Of a stretch of DNA of 64,000 nucleotides, positions 36,737 to 49,728 are shown piece after piece. Origin of the DNA: Laguncularia racemosa. Its lineage: Eukaryota > Streptophyta > Magnoliopsida > Myrtales > Combretaceae. The first letter of the stretch is position 1. The number at the start of each line of letters is the position of its first letter. The notes under the pieces are model-generated. The model saw nothing but the letters and a program-made list of their open reading frames with translations. It searched no databases and had not been told where the DNA came from. The DNA lies in contig JBBMOL010000023.1 in assembly GCA_037954665.1 (NCBI GenBank), forward strand, positions 3,038,001-3,102,000, written 5' to 3'. The position numbers were made by a program, and so were the translations under genes.

Positions 36737-36994
36737 ATGGCTGGTCTTCAATCCTACTTCTTCTTTCCCACCGATTTCTTCTACCCACGTGGACAGACAT
36801 CCGTCGCGGCCGACGCCGGTGCTAAGTCCGTCGCCATTGTTCCAGTTCCGGCAGTAAAAGAATCCTTGGTTGATTCATACAAGCTTTCCCAGGCTTCGAA
36901 GCTTGCGGTTTCGTCGAGTTCGACTCAGAGAGATATGACCCGTATGACCACCCCTATTGTTGCTGATCCAAAGAACAAGTCATCTGATGCCTAA
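36737..36994 (+). CDS. Small plant protein of unknown function, single exon, 85 aa
   Basis: An intact frame of 86 codons with ATG at 36737 and TAA at 36992-36994. The N terminus begins MAGLQSYFFFPTDFFYPRG, an aromatic-rich stretch I associate loosely with short plant-specific proteins annotated as hypothetical. The rest is Ala/Val/Ser/Lys-rich with no signal peptide, transmembrane segment or metal-binding motif. GC content is clearly higher than in the neighbourhood, supporting real coding. It has a TATA-like box 75 bp upstream and AATAAA at 37259-37264 downstream, so it is a complete transcription unit of about 600 bp. It lies 320 bp downstream of a solo LTR, which may affect its expression. 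I do not know its function. Confidence 0.7.
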   Translation: MAGLQSYFFFPTDFFYPRGQTSVAADAGAKSVAIVPVPAVKESLVDSYKLSQASKLAVSSSSTQRDMTRMTTPIVADPKNKSSDA

Positions 36995-37258
36995 ACTTTT
37001 TTCTTGTTTGGCGTGTAGAGATTTTTCTTTTCTTCTTTTTTTTTTTCTTTAAATAATTAGAAGGGGTAATTATATATAGTTAATATCACCTCTTCAGATT
37101 ATTCACCAGAAGTATTCCTTTTCTTCTGGTGATTCATCTTGTATCGTTTTTTTTTTTTTTTAATTATTATTTTGTTAATGTCTTGTATGTATTTTGTATC
37201 ATTGGGTTCTTCCATTGAGTACGTCATATATGAAATTATGGGATCATTTCTAATGATC

Positions 37259-37264
37259 AATAAA
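37259..37264 (+). terminator. Polyadenylation signal of the small gene
   Basis: AATAAA about 265 bp after the stop codon, in a T-rich 3' flank. Confidence 0.5.
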
Positions 37265-38113
37265 TTCTTAATAATTGTTTTGTGGTTATTAAGTGTTTGA
37301 ATTTTAAGTAGATATCATTACCAAATTACAGCCATGATCAATTTATTAAATGCGACGAGGTATGCATCTATCTTTTCCTAAAATGTTTAGCCACTTCTAA
37401 AAATGCCTAAAATATTTTTCTTTTTCGTCTTCAGTTTTCCAACCAGCAATCGAAACATTACTAGTGCAACCGATAAATAAATAGCAAAAAGTATGAATAA
37501 AGCATATAATTAATACGGGATTACCGTCCATAGAGTTTATTTTATAGGATTTTTCCTGCATGTGATGCGTGCGTTTCGATTAGAAAAATGGAATTTTATT
37601 TCTGAGGTTGTCGCTTTTGTGGACTTTTATCATTTTTGACAACCTGTTTGAAGTTTAGGTCATGCCGATCGGCATATTCAAGTATATGCCAAATCCTCTA
37701 TTCAACTCTTGTGTTGAATTTTTTTTTTTTTTTTTTTGGCGAAAAAGAAGAGGAAAAAAAGGAAGGGAAAAGATACCCTTCTCTTTTATTTTGTCGCTTG
37801 CTCACGTAAGGTAAACATGAACAGCTATTTCGCTTAGGATTATACATAAGATGTGAGTTGTGATAGTACAATATAATGAGCTTGAACTAGGGCTTCATAC
37901 AAAATTTTAGAGTTTAAGCTTAGCTTGGGATTAATTGTATTTAGAATTTTAAAATCAAGTTTGACGTGAAGTAATATTTTGATGAATTCAACCTCAATTT
38001 AAAGTGGCATTTCAATGAATTAGAGCTCAACTTGAAGTATGCTACTTAATGTGATTGAATTGGACAAAATTCATTTAGACTCGATTATTTTATAAGATAT
38101 TAATATTTTAGTA

Positions 38114-38144
<31 letters not shown>

Positions 38145-41100
38145 TCCAAAATTAGTTCAAATTTGATTAATATTTAAAGTATTCGAACTCGAATGCTAAC
38201 GAGCTAATCGTGCTAGATATCACGAAATTTAAGCTCAACAAAAAAAAAATCATGAATTTACATCGTTAGTTTGGCTGAAAATCATATGCCGAGGTATCAG
38301 TTTGATTTTAACATTAATTAATGATATTTGACCTATGATCACATGGTGAGCTTATCATTGTAGAGGAATGCCCTTTTTGGAGTGGGGGTAGGGGAAGAAA
38401 GAAGGGTAGGTCGAAATTTCTGGTGTATCCATGTGAGGAGCCAAAGTCTAAATGGTAGTTCGAAAGTTCTGGTGCACCTATGTGAGGAGCCAAAATCTAA
38501 ATTGAACTCTTATACATGCTGGAACTTCTTTATAATATGCTGAATGATTAGATTCCTCTAATCAAACTAATTCAACGACGTTGCAAAAAGTTGAAGTCTT
38601 GATTGGTCCAGTTTCTAGAATAGTATATTGAGTGTTAGATCCAATACCTAGAACTATACGATCAAGCATGCATCTAGAATCCTTTGGTTTAATCAACTGT
38701 AGATCTACTTGAAAGTTGGGTAAAGCATGTGCCGAATGATTCCTGAAATTATAAACAACCCCCCAGGTATTTTTAAGGGAAAAAAACAAAAACCTATTAC
38801 TACAACCCTTGTCTATTTTAGACTTTAGCCGGCCATGCATAAAGTATACACCGGTTTTCATGTAGAAAGCTATATAATAAATAATTAGTTTAATGGAATT
38901 TGGAAAAAAAAAAGTCAATTGTAAAAATATATCCCATGCATTGCAGTATTTTTCCACCTAATAAGATACATGCAAATCTAATAAAAGATTGAATAAATAA
39001 TTACAGTGATTTCTAACAAATTTTAAAATATTTCAGATTTATAATTTTCAGTTTTAGATATTACAACTTTTTGGAAGGGAGAAAATGAACCAAATTTATA
39101 CCCTTAAAAGATAAGTTTTCATGCTATTAAATCATATAGATCTTAGTAATTTTAGATTTACATTCAAGTACTTTTATATCATATAAACTATATCTTAATA
39201 TAGTACTTTAGAGAAGCCATTTTCTTATTGAAATATCTCAATAATTTGTTTTAAAATAAAAGTTCAAAGCTAAAGTTTCAAATTTTTTTCTTTAAAAAAA
39301 AGCACTCTCTCTCTAGGCACTAAAGCCTCTCATTCCACATCATCACAGTGCGAATTTTCTATGAATTATATAGTAATAATCATCCAAATTTCTTTAGCTA
39401 TCCCATAAATAAACGTTTCTATTCAAAAAGTTCAAAAGAATTGTAATTTTTTTGGAGATTGGACATGGTTACTAATTCATAATTTGGCATTTGATTCTAT
39501 GAGAATTTTTATGAAAGCCTTTCATTTGCTTCTCTTCGATGGAAGTTTTATTTTTCTAGATTGTATCCTAATTTTTTGCCTAATTCTTCTTCTGATGATC
39601 AATTCAACATCTAATGAAGAAGATATATCTTAATTATATTTCATCTCATCAACAAGTTTAGTAATGAGCATAATGGCTCTATTGTTCCAATGGAAAGAAG
39701 AACCTATGATTATCTCTTAAGGAAATTTCCAAACGAACAATTATACTTGTATGGGTTTCTTTCATTAGTACTAATACATTGCATAAAAGGTGAGTCATAA
39801 GGGTGTTATGGTGAAGTTGGCCGACATATAGCTTGTAGTGGTTGGACTTTCCCCATTTTTTGTTCCATTATGTGTTAAATTGAGCACCTTAAATTGTAAA
39901 GCCTAATTGAACTTTTCCTAGAAAATTGCATTTAGTTTATCTTTTAAGTCTATGAACGTGAATTGGAGAAAATAGAGATTTGTGATTAGAATTCAAATTA
40001 TAAATTGATGTTGCTTTTGATTTTATATATAACACCAATTATTATTTTATGCTATATTTTGATGGAGGTTGTGGAAATTGATAAGTTGTGGAGAATTGTA
40101 TAGTATTGGGATAATGGGGAAGCTTGGTGATTGGAGTTTATATAGAAAATACGGCTATTGAGATAATCCTATAGGCTTTGAGCCTATATATATATATATA
40201 TTGAGGCTTATGATTATAAATTGGAGATTTAGATGGATGTAATTGGGTTTTAAATAATGATTTGTTGTCTTTGTTAACTTTGATTGTTTAGTTCTTGTTT
40301 AATTTGTGAAATTCAAAGATTTGTTGGGTCATGTGAGTTAAGAAAGAGTTTTTTTATTTGCTAATAAATTTGGAAACTTGATTTTGTTTTGGACTAATGA
40401 GGGAAACTAAGGTGTTTTAAGACAAGTTTCAAAATTGAAAAATTGATTTGATTGGTCTAATCCCCAACAAGAGGGGATGAAAAGTAGTATATGACAACTA
40501 AGGTGCTCAACTATAATTCATTTAGGTTGACCACACATTGGGATGTTGATGGTTTTGTCCTCAAGGGGTTTTGGTTAGTTGAATTTTAGCTTGGTTGAAA
40601 GATCACGATCTTTTAATATAATTAAAGAGCTAATAAATTATTATGTGAATAATGATAGGAGTTTTGTCTAATAAACCTAGATATTTGCATGACTATGAGT
40701 TAATTCTAGGTACATGGGTTAAGCTACTTGCTAATTATGTGTCCAAACTAGATAATTAACCTAATAACTAATAGCCTTAAAAACATGTTGTTGAGCCTAC
40801 ATCAAGGTTGGCACCAATCTTGATATGCAAGTCATGGATTAAGAGTTCACCACTTATAAAGGATTAAACATTCTAGATGAATTGGTTAGTAGCTTAGGTG
40901 ATTAGGCCACCATGTGGATAGGTAGGTTATTGATAAAGTGAATTATCATGTCCTTTGAGTTTGGGGTATAACATTTATTATGCATTTCATTAAAATTTAC
41001 AAAAAAAAAAAAGAAAAATAAATGAAAAAGATGCATACACTCTTTAATATTGAGAGACACTGAAGGAAAAAAAAGAAGAAGAAAAAAATCAACAATTAAG

Positions 41101-41550
41101 GTGTTCATGTCGCTTGTAGATCTTAAACAAGAGAAGATAGAGGGAAAAAAGACTATATATATATATATACATAAAGTTCAATTATACTAATATGTCAAGT
41201 GTCACGTGGATAAGTTAATAGTGTATAAATATCAATAAAATTTTAATACTTAAAAATATAAATTATAGTTTTTAAAATATACCTATTATTACTATTATGT
41301 ATTTAAATATCTTTTATATTTTTCAATCACTTATTCAAACACATGGGATATTAGTATCAATATATATATTTTTTTCAAATCTCCTTATAAGTTGGAATAG
41401 GACAATATTCATCTTGGAGTGAGCTTTAAAGGCTTTCAACAGTTATTTGCTCCTTGTGCTGTATTCCTCTCAATTGATCAATTCTACCTACCCGTCCATT
41501 TACCATGAGATTATAAGACAATATTGATACACATGTCATGACCTAACAAA
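37265..41550. other. Intergenic region without a supported gene
   Basis: Includes a (TA)n run at about 38115-38140, a GAGCTTGAACT/CGAACTCGAATGC...GAGCTAA region (about 37868-38250) that recalls hAT-type repeats, and AT-rich DNA. Short frames such as 38562-38957 (minus) have no recognisable family and contain A-runs. Confidence 0.4.
38411..38503 (+). repeat. Tandem duplication, 2 x about 49 bp
   Basis: TCGAAA-TTCTGGTG-A-C-ATGTGAGGAGCCAAA-TCTAAAT occurs twice in succession. Confidence 0.85.
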
Positions 41551-42140
41551 GCTAAAAATCATTGAAACCTAACTTTTTCATTAAAGATCCTAAGAAATTT
41601 TACTTAACTCTATCATATATATTTGGTTACATCTAACTTAATTTCACATTTTAACTCTATCATTTATATTTGGTCACATCTAACTTAATTTCACTCTCAA
41701 AATGCTTACCACTTTAATTAAGATTCAATGCATAGAAAACTCCAAGTACAATGATGACTTATAGTTTCCCTTGATTTGCTAAAAAATCATTGAAACCCAA
41801 CTTTTTCATTAAAGATCCTAAGAAATTTTATTTAACTCTATCATATATTTAGCCATGTCTAACTTAATTGCACACTTAAAATGTTTACCACTTTAATTAA
41901 GATTCAATGCATAGAAAACTCCATGTACAATGATGACTTGTAATTTCCCTTGATTTGCTAAAAAAATGATTGAAACCCGACTTTTTCATTAAAGATCCTA
42001 AGAAATTTTATCTAACTCTATCATATATTTGGTCACGTCTAACTTAATTACACACTCAAAATGTTTACCAACTTAATTAAGATTCAATGCATAGAAAACT
42101 CTATGTACAATGATGCTTTGTAATTTCCCTTGATTTGCTA
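41551..42140 (+). repeat. Minisatellite of three units of about 180 bp
   Basis: Units start ATTGAAACC-AACTTTTTCATT near 41560, 41788 and 41968 and each ends TTTCCCTTGATTTGCTAA. The first unit is longer because an inner block of about 50 bp (TAACTCTATCAT...GGTCACATCTAACTTAATTTCAC) is duplicated. Confidence 0.9.
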
Positions 42141-42179
42141 ATTGTTTGGTACTTTGTATTAACATTTTAGGCAGTAAGA

Positions 42180-42410
42180 AAATAAATGTTTGAAGTTAAG
42201 TTTAAATAAAAAATTAAATGTTTAAAATCAAGTTCAAATAAAAAATCTTATCGCAACACCATTATAACACTATTTAATTGAAATAGCATGGTATGTTTAA
42301 TCACTTAATATAGTGTTATCCTCTATTTTAACCACTTAAAGATTTGATTCATTATTAACTATTTAATATTACGTTAATTTTTACTTTAACCATCTAAGTT
42401 TGATCACATC
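42180..42410. mobile_element. Fold-back MITE-like element, copy 2
   Basis: AAGTTTAAATAAAAAATTAAATG on the left and TTATCCTCTATTTTAACCACTTAAAG...TTAACCATCTAAG on the right resemble the two arms of the element at 8986-9264. Ends not resolved. Confidence 0.4.
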
Positions 42411-42955
42411 CATTTAAGCCCTAATTCCTCATTTGTAATTTTTCCAATTTTAGGCATATATACTAACTGTTATGTCAATTAGAGCTTATTTTTGAAATTT
42501 CGGAAAAATCAAAAGCTTAAATACAAAATTCTTAATTATGCATATTATCTTAACCATAAGGTCATATTTAAAGTGTTGCTTATCCCATATGATTTAAAAC
42601 ATGTTATAGAGTTCTCGCTTGACTATTTACAATTTTAGGATTTGTTGGTATTTGGGATTGGGATTTAATTCTGTAGTTCTTGGCAAGGTTTACAACTTGC
42701 CCCGGAGAAAAGAAAAAAAAAAACAAATCATCCATTAATACTCACATTCGTGATCACAAAGATATATATACTTTTGAGCCGAATTCTTTTTCCACGCGAC
42801 ATAATGTAGTAAGATAGATTAGCTTGTAGGTGACAGATATGCATCTGTTGAAGTTGGAATATTTGAGAGCTTTATTCTAGTTCTATTATTAAGCTGAATC
42901 TTTTCATTTTTCCTTTAAAAGGATTAGAAATCAATTAGCATTATTTTTGTTTTTC

Positions 42956-43952
42956 TTAACAGATTCTATCATGGAATTCATATTCTGAATCATGACGACT
43001 GTCAACAAACTGTATAAAATATACCTGGAGCTGGGCTAACACATTTTCCAGATGAAAATGCAATTTGTAGAACTAGAAATACAAGTCAGAATGTAATAAT
43101 ACCTCTGTCTCATGTTGATATGAGCTCCAATAAGAGGTTCAATATTTCCATCTAGAACAGAGTCCAAGTCACATAATTGCATACCAGTTTTCACATCTTT
43201 TACAACTTTGTAAGGATGGAATATATAATCTCTAGTCTCTATTTGCCATATATCATGAATAGCATCCTTCTTGATACTATTCAATTCCGCAACTCCTTGT
43301 TCCCCAGCGACGACAAGAAGCCTTGCCTTTAACCGGTTCATGGCCTTGATTTTGTTTCCAAAGTAGCTCCTCTCACCTGGGTACGGATGATAAAGAAAGT
43401 GGAATATTGATTCTTCTCCGCATGTGAGAATTGGGGTACGTAATTAAAGGAAGACAAGATTGCATAGTGATAGTTATACATTAATCTATAATGTCCCGCC
43501 ATTCTCTATTTCCAGGTAGTGCAGATTATATCATATGTGCCGATTAAAATTATGATTTTAGCGTGAGTGATGAGTTGGCTAAGTTCCTAGATCATAGGTT
43601 ACCTGAAGATTGGATGGATACACCGGTAGGGACGTGCTCAATTGATACTCTAGTCCGACCCGGAATCAGCTCTTCTGACGTTGGTGAGGGGGATGAAATG
43701 ATCAAATCCTCTTCATTCATTTGCAGATCAGGAGATCCTCTAAAAAACAGAGGAATGACATCTACAGCTGCTATGCTAATCTGCATGATTAGTTTAGAAT
43801 GAACAAATGTACTATAAGTTACCATGAGAATGGAAGTAAGTTCAGCAGTGATGAATTTGTTGTCTTCTCATCCTATTACCATCAAAACAAGTGCCTGTAT
43901 TCAAATATAAGTCTGGATAGTTCATACATATTTGATAAACAATGTGTAATTA

Positions 43953-43991
<39 letters not shown>

Positions 43992-46900
43992 CATGCAGCT
44001 CAACATATTCTTTTCATTCCGCTTGTTAGAAATATATACAATCTTTGATGATGCTAATGAATCTCTAATATTAGGATCAATCCTCAATATCTGATGTATG
44101 AATGAGATTTAAATTGTATACTTCTGTCATCCTAGTGATCTGTGGATACATTGCTTTCTCATATACAAACACACAACCAATTCAAACTTGCCCATGCACC
44201 AATGCCAAGTTCAATGCGGCTACCTAAACAAAGTTTGCAGCAGAGTCAAATTTAGTCCACAGCTGCTGCTTTGCGCATTACAATGCTACCAAAAAAAAAA
44301 AAAAGAAAAAAGGAGAAGGGTGTCTTTCCAGAAATAGACCTTATGAAACGACAATATGGTTCCTACAAGATTTCTAAAAGAATTCTCGGAGACAAATTAA
44401 AGACAGACAATAAGCAGAGTCAGAAACGCAAGCAATTGAAGCTGACATGATCTAACCAACAGTAAATATGAAACGAAACAACTTTCTGGCATCCCATGAT
44501 GCCTCCTGACCTCCACATGAAGATGCAGTTTGTTGAGACATGGAAAATGATGAAGTTTAAACCTCTATGTTGAGAGCCATTGCATATAATACCTTACATG
44601 CCTAATCCACAAGGGAAAAAAGAGAAGTCAAAAGTTATGTCTCATGAATATGTTATGCAAAAGCAACACAATAATCTAGGAGTAGGAAGGAGGGGACAAG
44701 ATATGGAGATCAAGCCAACAGTAACCAGCCTTGTAGCCTTTTTATCATTAAAACTGCGATATATGGCAATGTCAGCAATCTCAAGCCCTTACCTCAAGAA
44801 AAGGACACTCACCTCGTTGCTCATGGCTCCATTTTCAGAAATTCGCATCAAACGATGAATGCCTTTCTCTCCTTGGAGATAACCAAACGCATAGTCAAAT
44901 TCAAATTCAATTGTTGCAGAACCCAGACCACCACTCTTTGATGGGCGCTTCTCAACAACCCATCCAATGTAGCCTTGCCTCTCAGCCCATTTTGCATACA
45001 TACTTAGTAGTTCTTTTGCCCATAACTGATTCAGAAAAATGTAAATATATGAAATGCGCAGTGTTGAAGAGGCATAATATTAAGTCTGTCATAGGTCTAA
45101 TGACAATGAAACTGTCAGACCTATATGGACTAAGCAGATTAGTTAGGCTTGCTAAAGATGCCAACAGTGCGATGCATTTCTTTTATTCTCTCTCTCTCTC
45201 TTTGGCCAGCATTTCTTTTATTCTCTTAATACAATTTTATTCAGCTGCTTAGAGAATGTTATTTTATTTGTACCCCATATCGACACCACCCCCAAAAGAA
45301 GGTGGCATAATTATCATTGACATCAAAATCACTATTCACCACTTTTGGAGACTTAGTACAACCAGAAGCAGAAATAAAAAAGGTGCTGCCAAAAGAACAA
45401 ATGCAAAGTACTAGCTATTCAGTATCTTAAGTAAGTCAAAGAATGTTGTGGATGCTGCATAACAACTGACAAGAAAATCCATGTTCTAGCATATCTATGA
45501 TGATTCAAATAAAAGATGATTATTGTATGTTCCAATGAACATTAGCGTTAGGCAGTACAATCTTGGAAGCATGCAAGCATATCTCTAGTCATGCCATGTT
45601 TAACAGAAACTGAACTGGGTTAGGTACCCAAAGGAAATAACTTCGAAATCCCTTGATCCTCACTAAAACGATGTCTCAAATGATAAAGCAGTACATTTAT
45701 GAAGGTGGAAATGATTTGCGCATGAAGAAAAAAATGACAAACCTCATGGTGGATGCCAACAGACCCTGCTTTAATAACCATAGATACTCCATGCATATCA
45801 TATGGTCCTCTAAGAAGCTTTAGCATCTCGTACCGATCCAAGAATTTGCTCACATCCACAGATGCAGTATATGCTTGCTCGAATAGGCCATAATTGATAG
45901 CATCCATCTCAGCAAGTTGTGCTATCAGCTTTGCTTCTTCAGCCTAAAACATGCATCACAATAGACACCATCAATAAATGACAAACTTCAAAAACTGCAT
46001 TCCTCATCTCACTTTTACACAAACATATAAAGTTCAAGAGAATCAAAAGCATTCAGCCATAGAATCATCAGATCGTCATCTGAAGTCAGATATTATAAGA
46101 ATTTAGAACTGCATAAATTTTCAAATCAGTGATGACCAATTACACAAATTTTTCTTAAAATGCCCACTCTAATTCTCTCTACAGTATTATAAATTTTCCC
46201 TTCACTATAGAACCTTTTTTTTTTTTTTGTGGTGGGAGTGGGTGGTGGAAGTAACAATACCTTAGATGTTAGATCTTCAAGAGCATCTACTGCTCGCAAA
46301 CTATCAGCTAACTTGACAAGAATATCACTTGATTTCACAGGGTCATCCCAAAGGTTGGAGTCTCGTATCATTTCCTCCTGCTTAATTCGTCTAGCTTGTT
46401 CATTTTCCAATGCATATGCTGCCATGACCTCAGCTCGAAAAACTACGTCTTCAATCTTCCTCTTTAATGAAAACAAGCCTGAAAGAAACACCAAGAAGCC
46501 AGATTGTCACTAAATTGTGGCCTTGATAGGCAATAATGCCCCATCAAGGAAGCTACTTAAAGACAATATCTTGAAAGTGCATTGACATCCAATTTTTTAC
46601 CAAGACATCTGACTCACGAATACTGAACCATAACTTCCTAAGTCAGCCCAATGATTGGTCATGAATTATGGCATTATCCTGCAGAACATTAATCAATTTT
46701 TCTGAAATTTTATAAGTTCACTTCTTGTTGACAAAAGGTGTGCTGGCATCTCACTTTTGGCGAAAGCCCAGTGGCCTGAACTGCTATATAATTGAAAAGA
46801 TATGAGTTCCAACTTGGTATCAGCTATAATTTTTGTTTAGCAACTGAATCCAGCACCACTAAAACTTATGGTCTTTTTTGTTTCAATGAGAATGTTTTTG

Positions 46901-48240
46901 AAGCTTTAGTGTAGAAAAGCACTGATAAATGCAGGACAATTTCCATGTGGATGAAAATGTTCTACTAGAAATGAGGAGGATGATTTTCTTTCCCTAAACT
47001 AGAAAAACCTTATATCTATACACCGGTAAACTTGTCATGAAGACATTAACTGCTTCCTGCCACTGTCACCTTCACCACATTAGACAGTTGATTGCTATTA
47101 GACAGTGCAGTTGCTTCCAGTCTCCAGGAGATATCTCCCGTCCTTACAGCTATTAAATTGTTGCATATGTTATAACGAAAAGGAAAAGTTTTTCTGCAAA
47201 GCAAATTCAACTAGAGAGTATAGGATAGGAGATATGAAAGTAGAGACTAAGTTTTAAGCTACACCTCCATAAGTGTTAAACAAATATAATAGCACACACT
47301 ATATCTTTAAGCTTAAGCTTTTTAAGATTTTAGATTAGATAATTGTGGTATTAGCCATAATATGATATCAGAGCAGAAGGTTTTAGTTCGAATCTTCATT
47401 TATTTCATGGGTTTCAGTCAAGGTCTCAGCCCACAAATGAGACAACATGTTAAATAAATATAATAGCCCAAATAGAGCATTTTAATTTGACCGTAGAAAT
47501 CAAAGAAACGATTTCACTACTAATTACAAATGATTAAATGAATGACCACTTCTCCAAAACCAAAATTATTGAACAAAAATGTGGGCAGTGCTCGGCCAAT
47601 GACCAAGAATTTACTATGTTGTGTTTTTATGGGTGATTAACAACTACAGAAAAAGCTAGTGTAAAATTACAGAAGGAAATCACTTCCCCATTGTTCTGCT
47701 GGCATTTTCGGTGGTGGGTTGGACACTACTTCGCAGATTAGTCGCTGCTTTCACTTACCACTAACACCTATACTAAGAGCCACGAACCTGATGAGGTTGG
47801 TGCAAAGAGATTTGAAATTCATACAAGCTTTAATTGTAAAAGAAGTTGAAAAGGTACGAAAAACATTATCTGCAGAGCAAACGCACAACGTAAAAGCTCT
47901 TTCTAGTTCTATCTTCAAACAGCTACGAAAGCAACCACACGGGTCATCGTGTTTATGAATGAAGAAAGAAGCCAATATGCAATATCCAAAGAACAACATA
48001 ATTATAACCAAAGCATAAACAATGGTACATAGTCATCCACCTGTTACGACTAGAGTGACACTGGGGGAGTGTGTTAAGAGTGAGAGGGAGACAGACCGAC
48101 TGACCAAGTTCTTTGTAGGCCTTGTAGTGGTGGTGTTCCATGGAGCAACAAGCACGAAATGTGGAACGAGGGGATTGATAAGTATACAAGTACACCATGT
48201 TCACATTGTGTGTTGTTAGACAAAATGCCCCTGCCGCCAT
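42956..48240 (-). CDS. PrfB3: Plastid release-factor-2-like protein (PrfB3-type, no GGQ motif), seven coding exons
   Basis: Exons on the minus strand are 48105-48240, 46261-46478, 45743-45943, 44813-45025, 43603-43780, 43103-43376 and 42956-42998. All introns are GT-AG, and the exons join in frame to 420 codons plus TAA. The ATG at 48240 is in good plant context (AAAATGGC). The N terminus looks like a chloroplast transit peptide, followed by the helical RF2-like domain (KRKIEDVVFRAE, EEMIRDSNLWDD) and the peptidyl-release-like region ending in LVVDGNIEPLIGAHIN-type sequence (here DSVLDGNIEPLIGAHIN). Where bacterial RF2 carries the GGQ loop before the RIT-H-PTG segment, this protein has PTSEELIPGRTRVSIEHVPTG, so it should not catalyse peptide release. 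Arabidopsis PrfB3 similarly lacks GGQ and protects the plastid petB transcript; the same role is inferred here. Only coding exons are given; the UTRs are not resolved. Confidence 0.93.
43949..43986 (+). repeat. TA microsatellite in intron 4 of the PrfB3-like gene
   Basis: An uninterrupted (TA)n run of about 18 units lies between exons at 43603-43780 and 44813-45025. Confidence 0.9.
46479..48104 (-). other. Intron 1 of the PrfB3-like gene
   Basis: It runs from donor CTTG|GTCAGT to acceptor TTTCTTTCAG, 1,626 bp. Open frames inside it on either strand show no conserved features, and I see no nested gene. Confidence 0.85.
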
Positions 48241-49500
48241 TTTGGTCGACGAGATTTAAGGGATAAAATTAACAAAACGAACTTTTTTTTTTTTTTCTCT
48301 TTTTCCCTTTCTTTGGGCTAGAGAGAGGTGTTTAGTTTAGTACCTTGAAATAGCACTAAGTACAAAGTACATGCAGATCCAAAGTACAAACATGTGGATT
48401 GCAAGGTTACGGAATGTAACTGGAAACCGCGACATTGGTGGATCCACGTATATACTCTATACACACTAGTTCAGTGATTTTGGTTTCCCAATGAACGAGA
48501 AGTTGCATGTGGACCTAAACAAATGTCGGGCTGTCCATCCATCAACAAGCCCAATAACTTTTTCCATCGCAAATATCAAATCCTGAGTGTCTGGGCTTTT
48601 AAGGTTGTCATATTATTAGCATATATCAACGTTTCAAACTATAAAATAAAAGATAGTTTCTTATATTACATGAAGCATATGATGTATTCTCTTGCTAAGA
48701 TTATAAGATTTAAAAAAGCAATTCTACTTGTAAGTTCATTAGAATATCAACTGCTTAATCATAAAACGTGCATTTTCAGAGGACATTTATACAAACTACT
48801 AGCTTCGACGATCTTAGAAAGCTAGCTTCAGGAACATGAAATCATTCCCCACCATTTATCTCCCACGGAGAACATTTACTCAAAGATAAGTATCTAGTAA
48901 ATAAATGAATCACGAAAAAATCCTCACCCACTTCAATTTATGCAAATATATGTCTATATATATATATTATTTATATGGATTTAGCTCCTGGATGAGCTGA
49001 AATATTAACTATATTTGTGTATTTGAAGATTTACTACGTTATTGTAATCATATAATATATAAAAAAAAATTACGTGCATATATAGTAAATAATATATACT
49101 TATAAATTGTATCATTTGTATAGATCAAATAAATAAGTAATAATCATTTGAACATTCTTATACCTATGTCAGTGATAATAAAAATTAAACAAATGGGCAT
49201 ATCTGATCACTATTCTAAAAGGATTACGTTGGACACTCCATTGGAAAATTCTATAATTCATTTGGAAAAATTGGCATCCATAATCGAGTTTAAAAAAAAA
49301 AAAAAACTGGAATATGCAAACGGTAGTCGAGTTTACCGTTAATTTAAAGAAGAAGAGGAAGGATATATGTTGAAACCAAATGCAAAGGATCATAGCACAG
49401 TTGAAATAAATCAAGTTCAAATCTTCGATAATTGTAATAGTATTCGAAAACAAAAAAATGTAAATAAATAAATAAAATTAGACATTTGCTAGGCCAATCA
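48241..49500. other. Region upstream of the PrfB3-like gene and downstream of the F-box pseudogene
   Basis: It should contain the promoter of the PrfB3-like gene (minus strand) just above 48240. No clear TATA box is seen. The rest is AT-rich; the 100-codon frame at 48523-48825 has no recognisable family. Confidence 0.4.
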
Positions 49501-49728
49501 TTTCACGGTAAAAGAAAATGTTGCAAGTATCTTAGTCCATCATCTAGGCTCACGTATCTCCAACTCACCGTACTCAACATTCCAACGCTCACCTTGTCCA
49601 AATTTATCTTCCCATCACACATGCCCCTTCTACTACCAAATCCCAATTTTACATCCGCCTGTATTCCACTGCCCACACCACCCCAGCAACACCCCAACCC
49701 CGGAAGCTCCTCCGAAAACCACCCCTCA

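Noticed and set aside
38562..38957. 131-codon minus-strand frame
   Set aside because: Contains A-run-encoded stretches and no recognisable domain; probably chance in AT-rich DNA.
41551..42140. CRISPR-like array
   Set aside because: Units are long, directly adjacent and diverging like a minisatellite, with no spacer structure, in a plant nuclear context.
47719..47958. 79-codon frame in intron 1 of the PrfB3-like gene
   Set aside because: No conserved features; both strands are open by chance within an intron whose splice sites are well supported.
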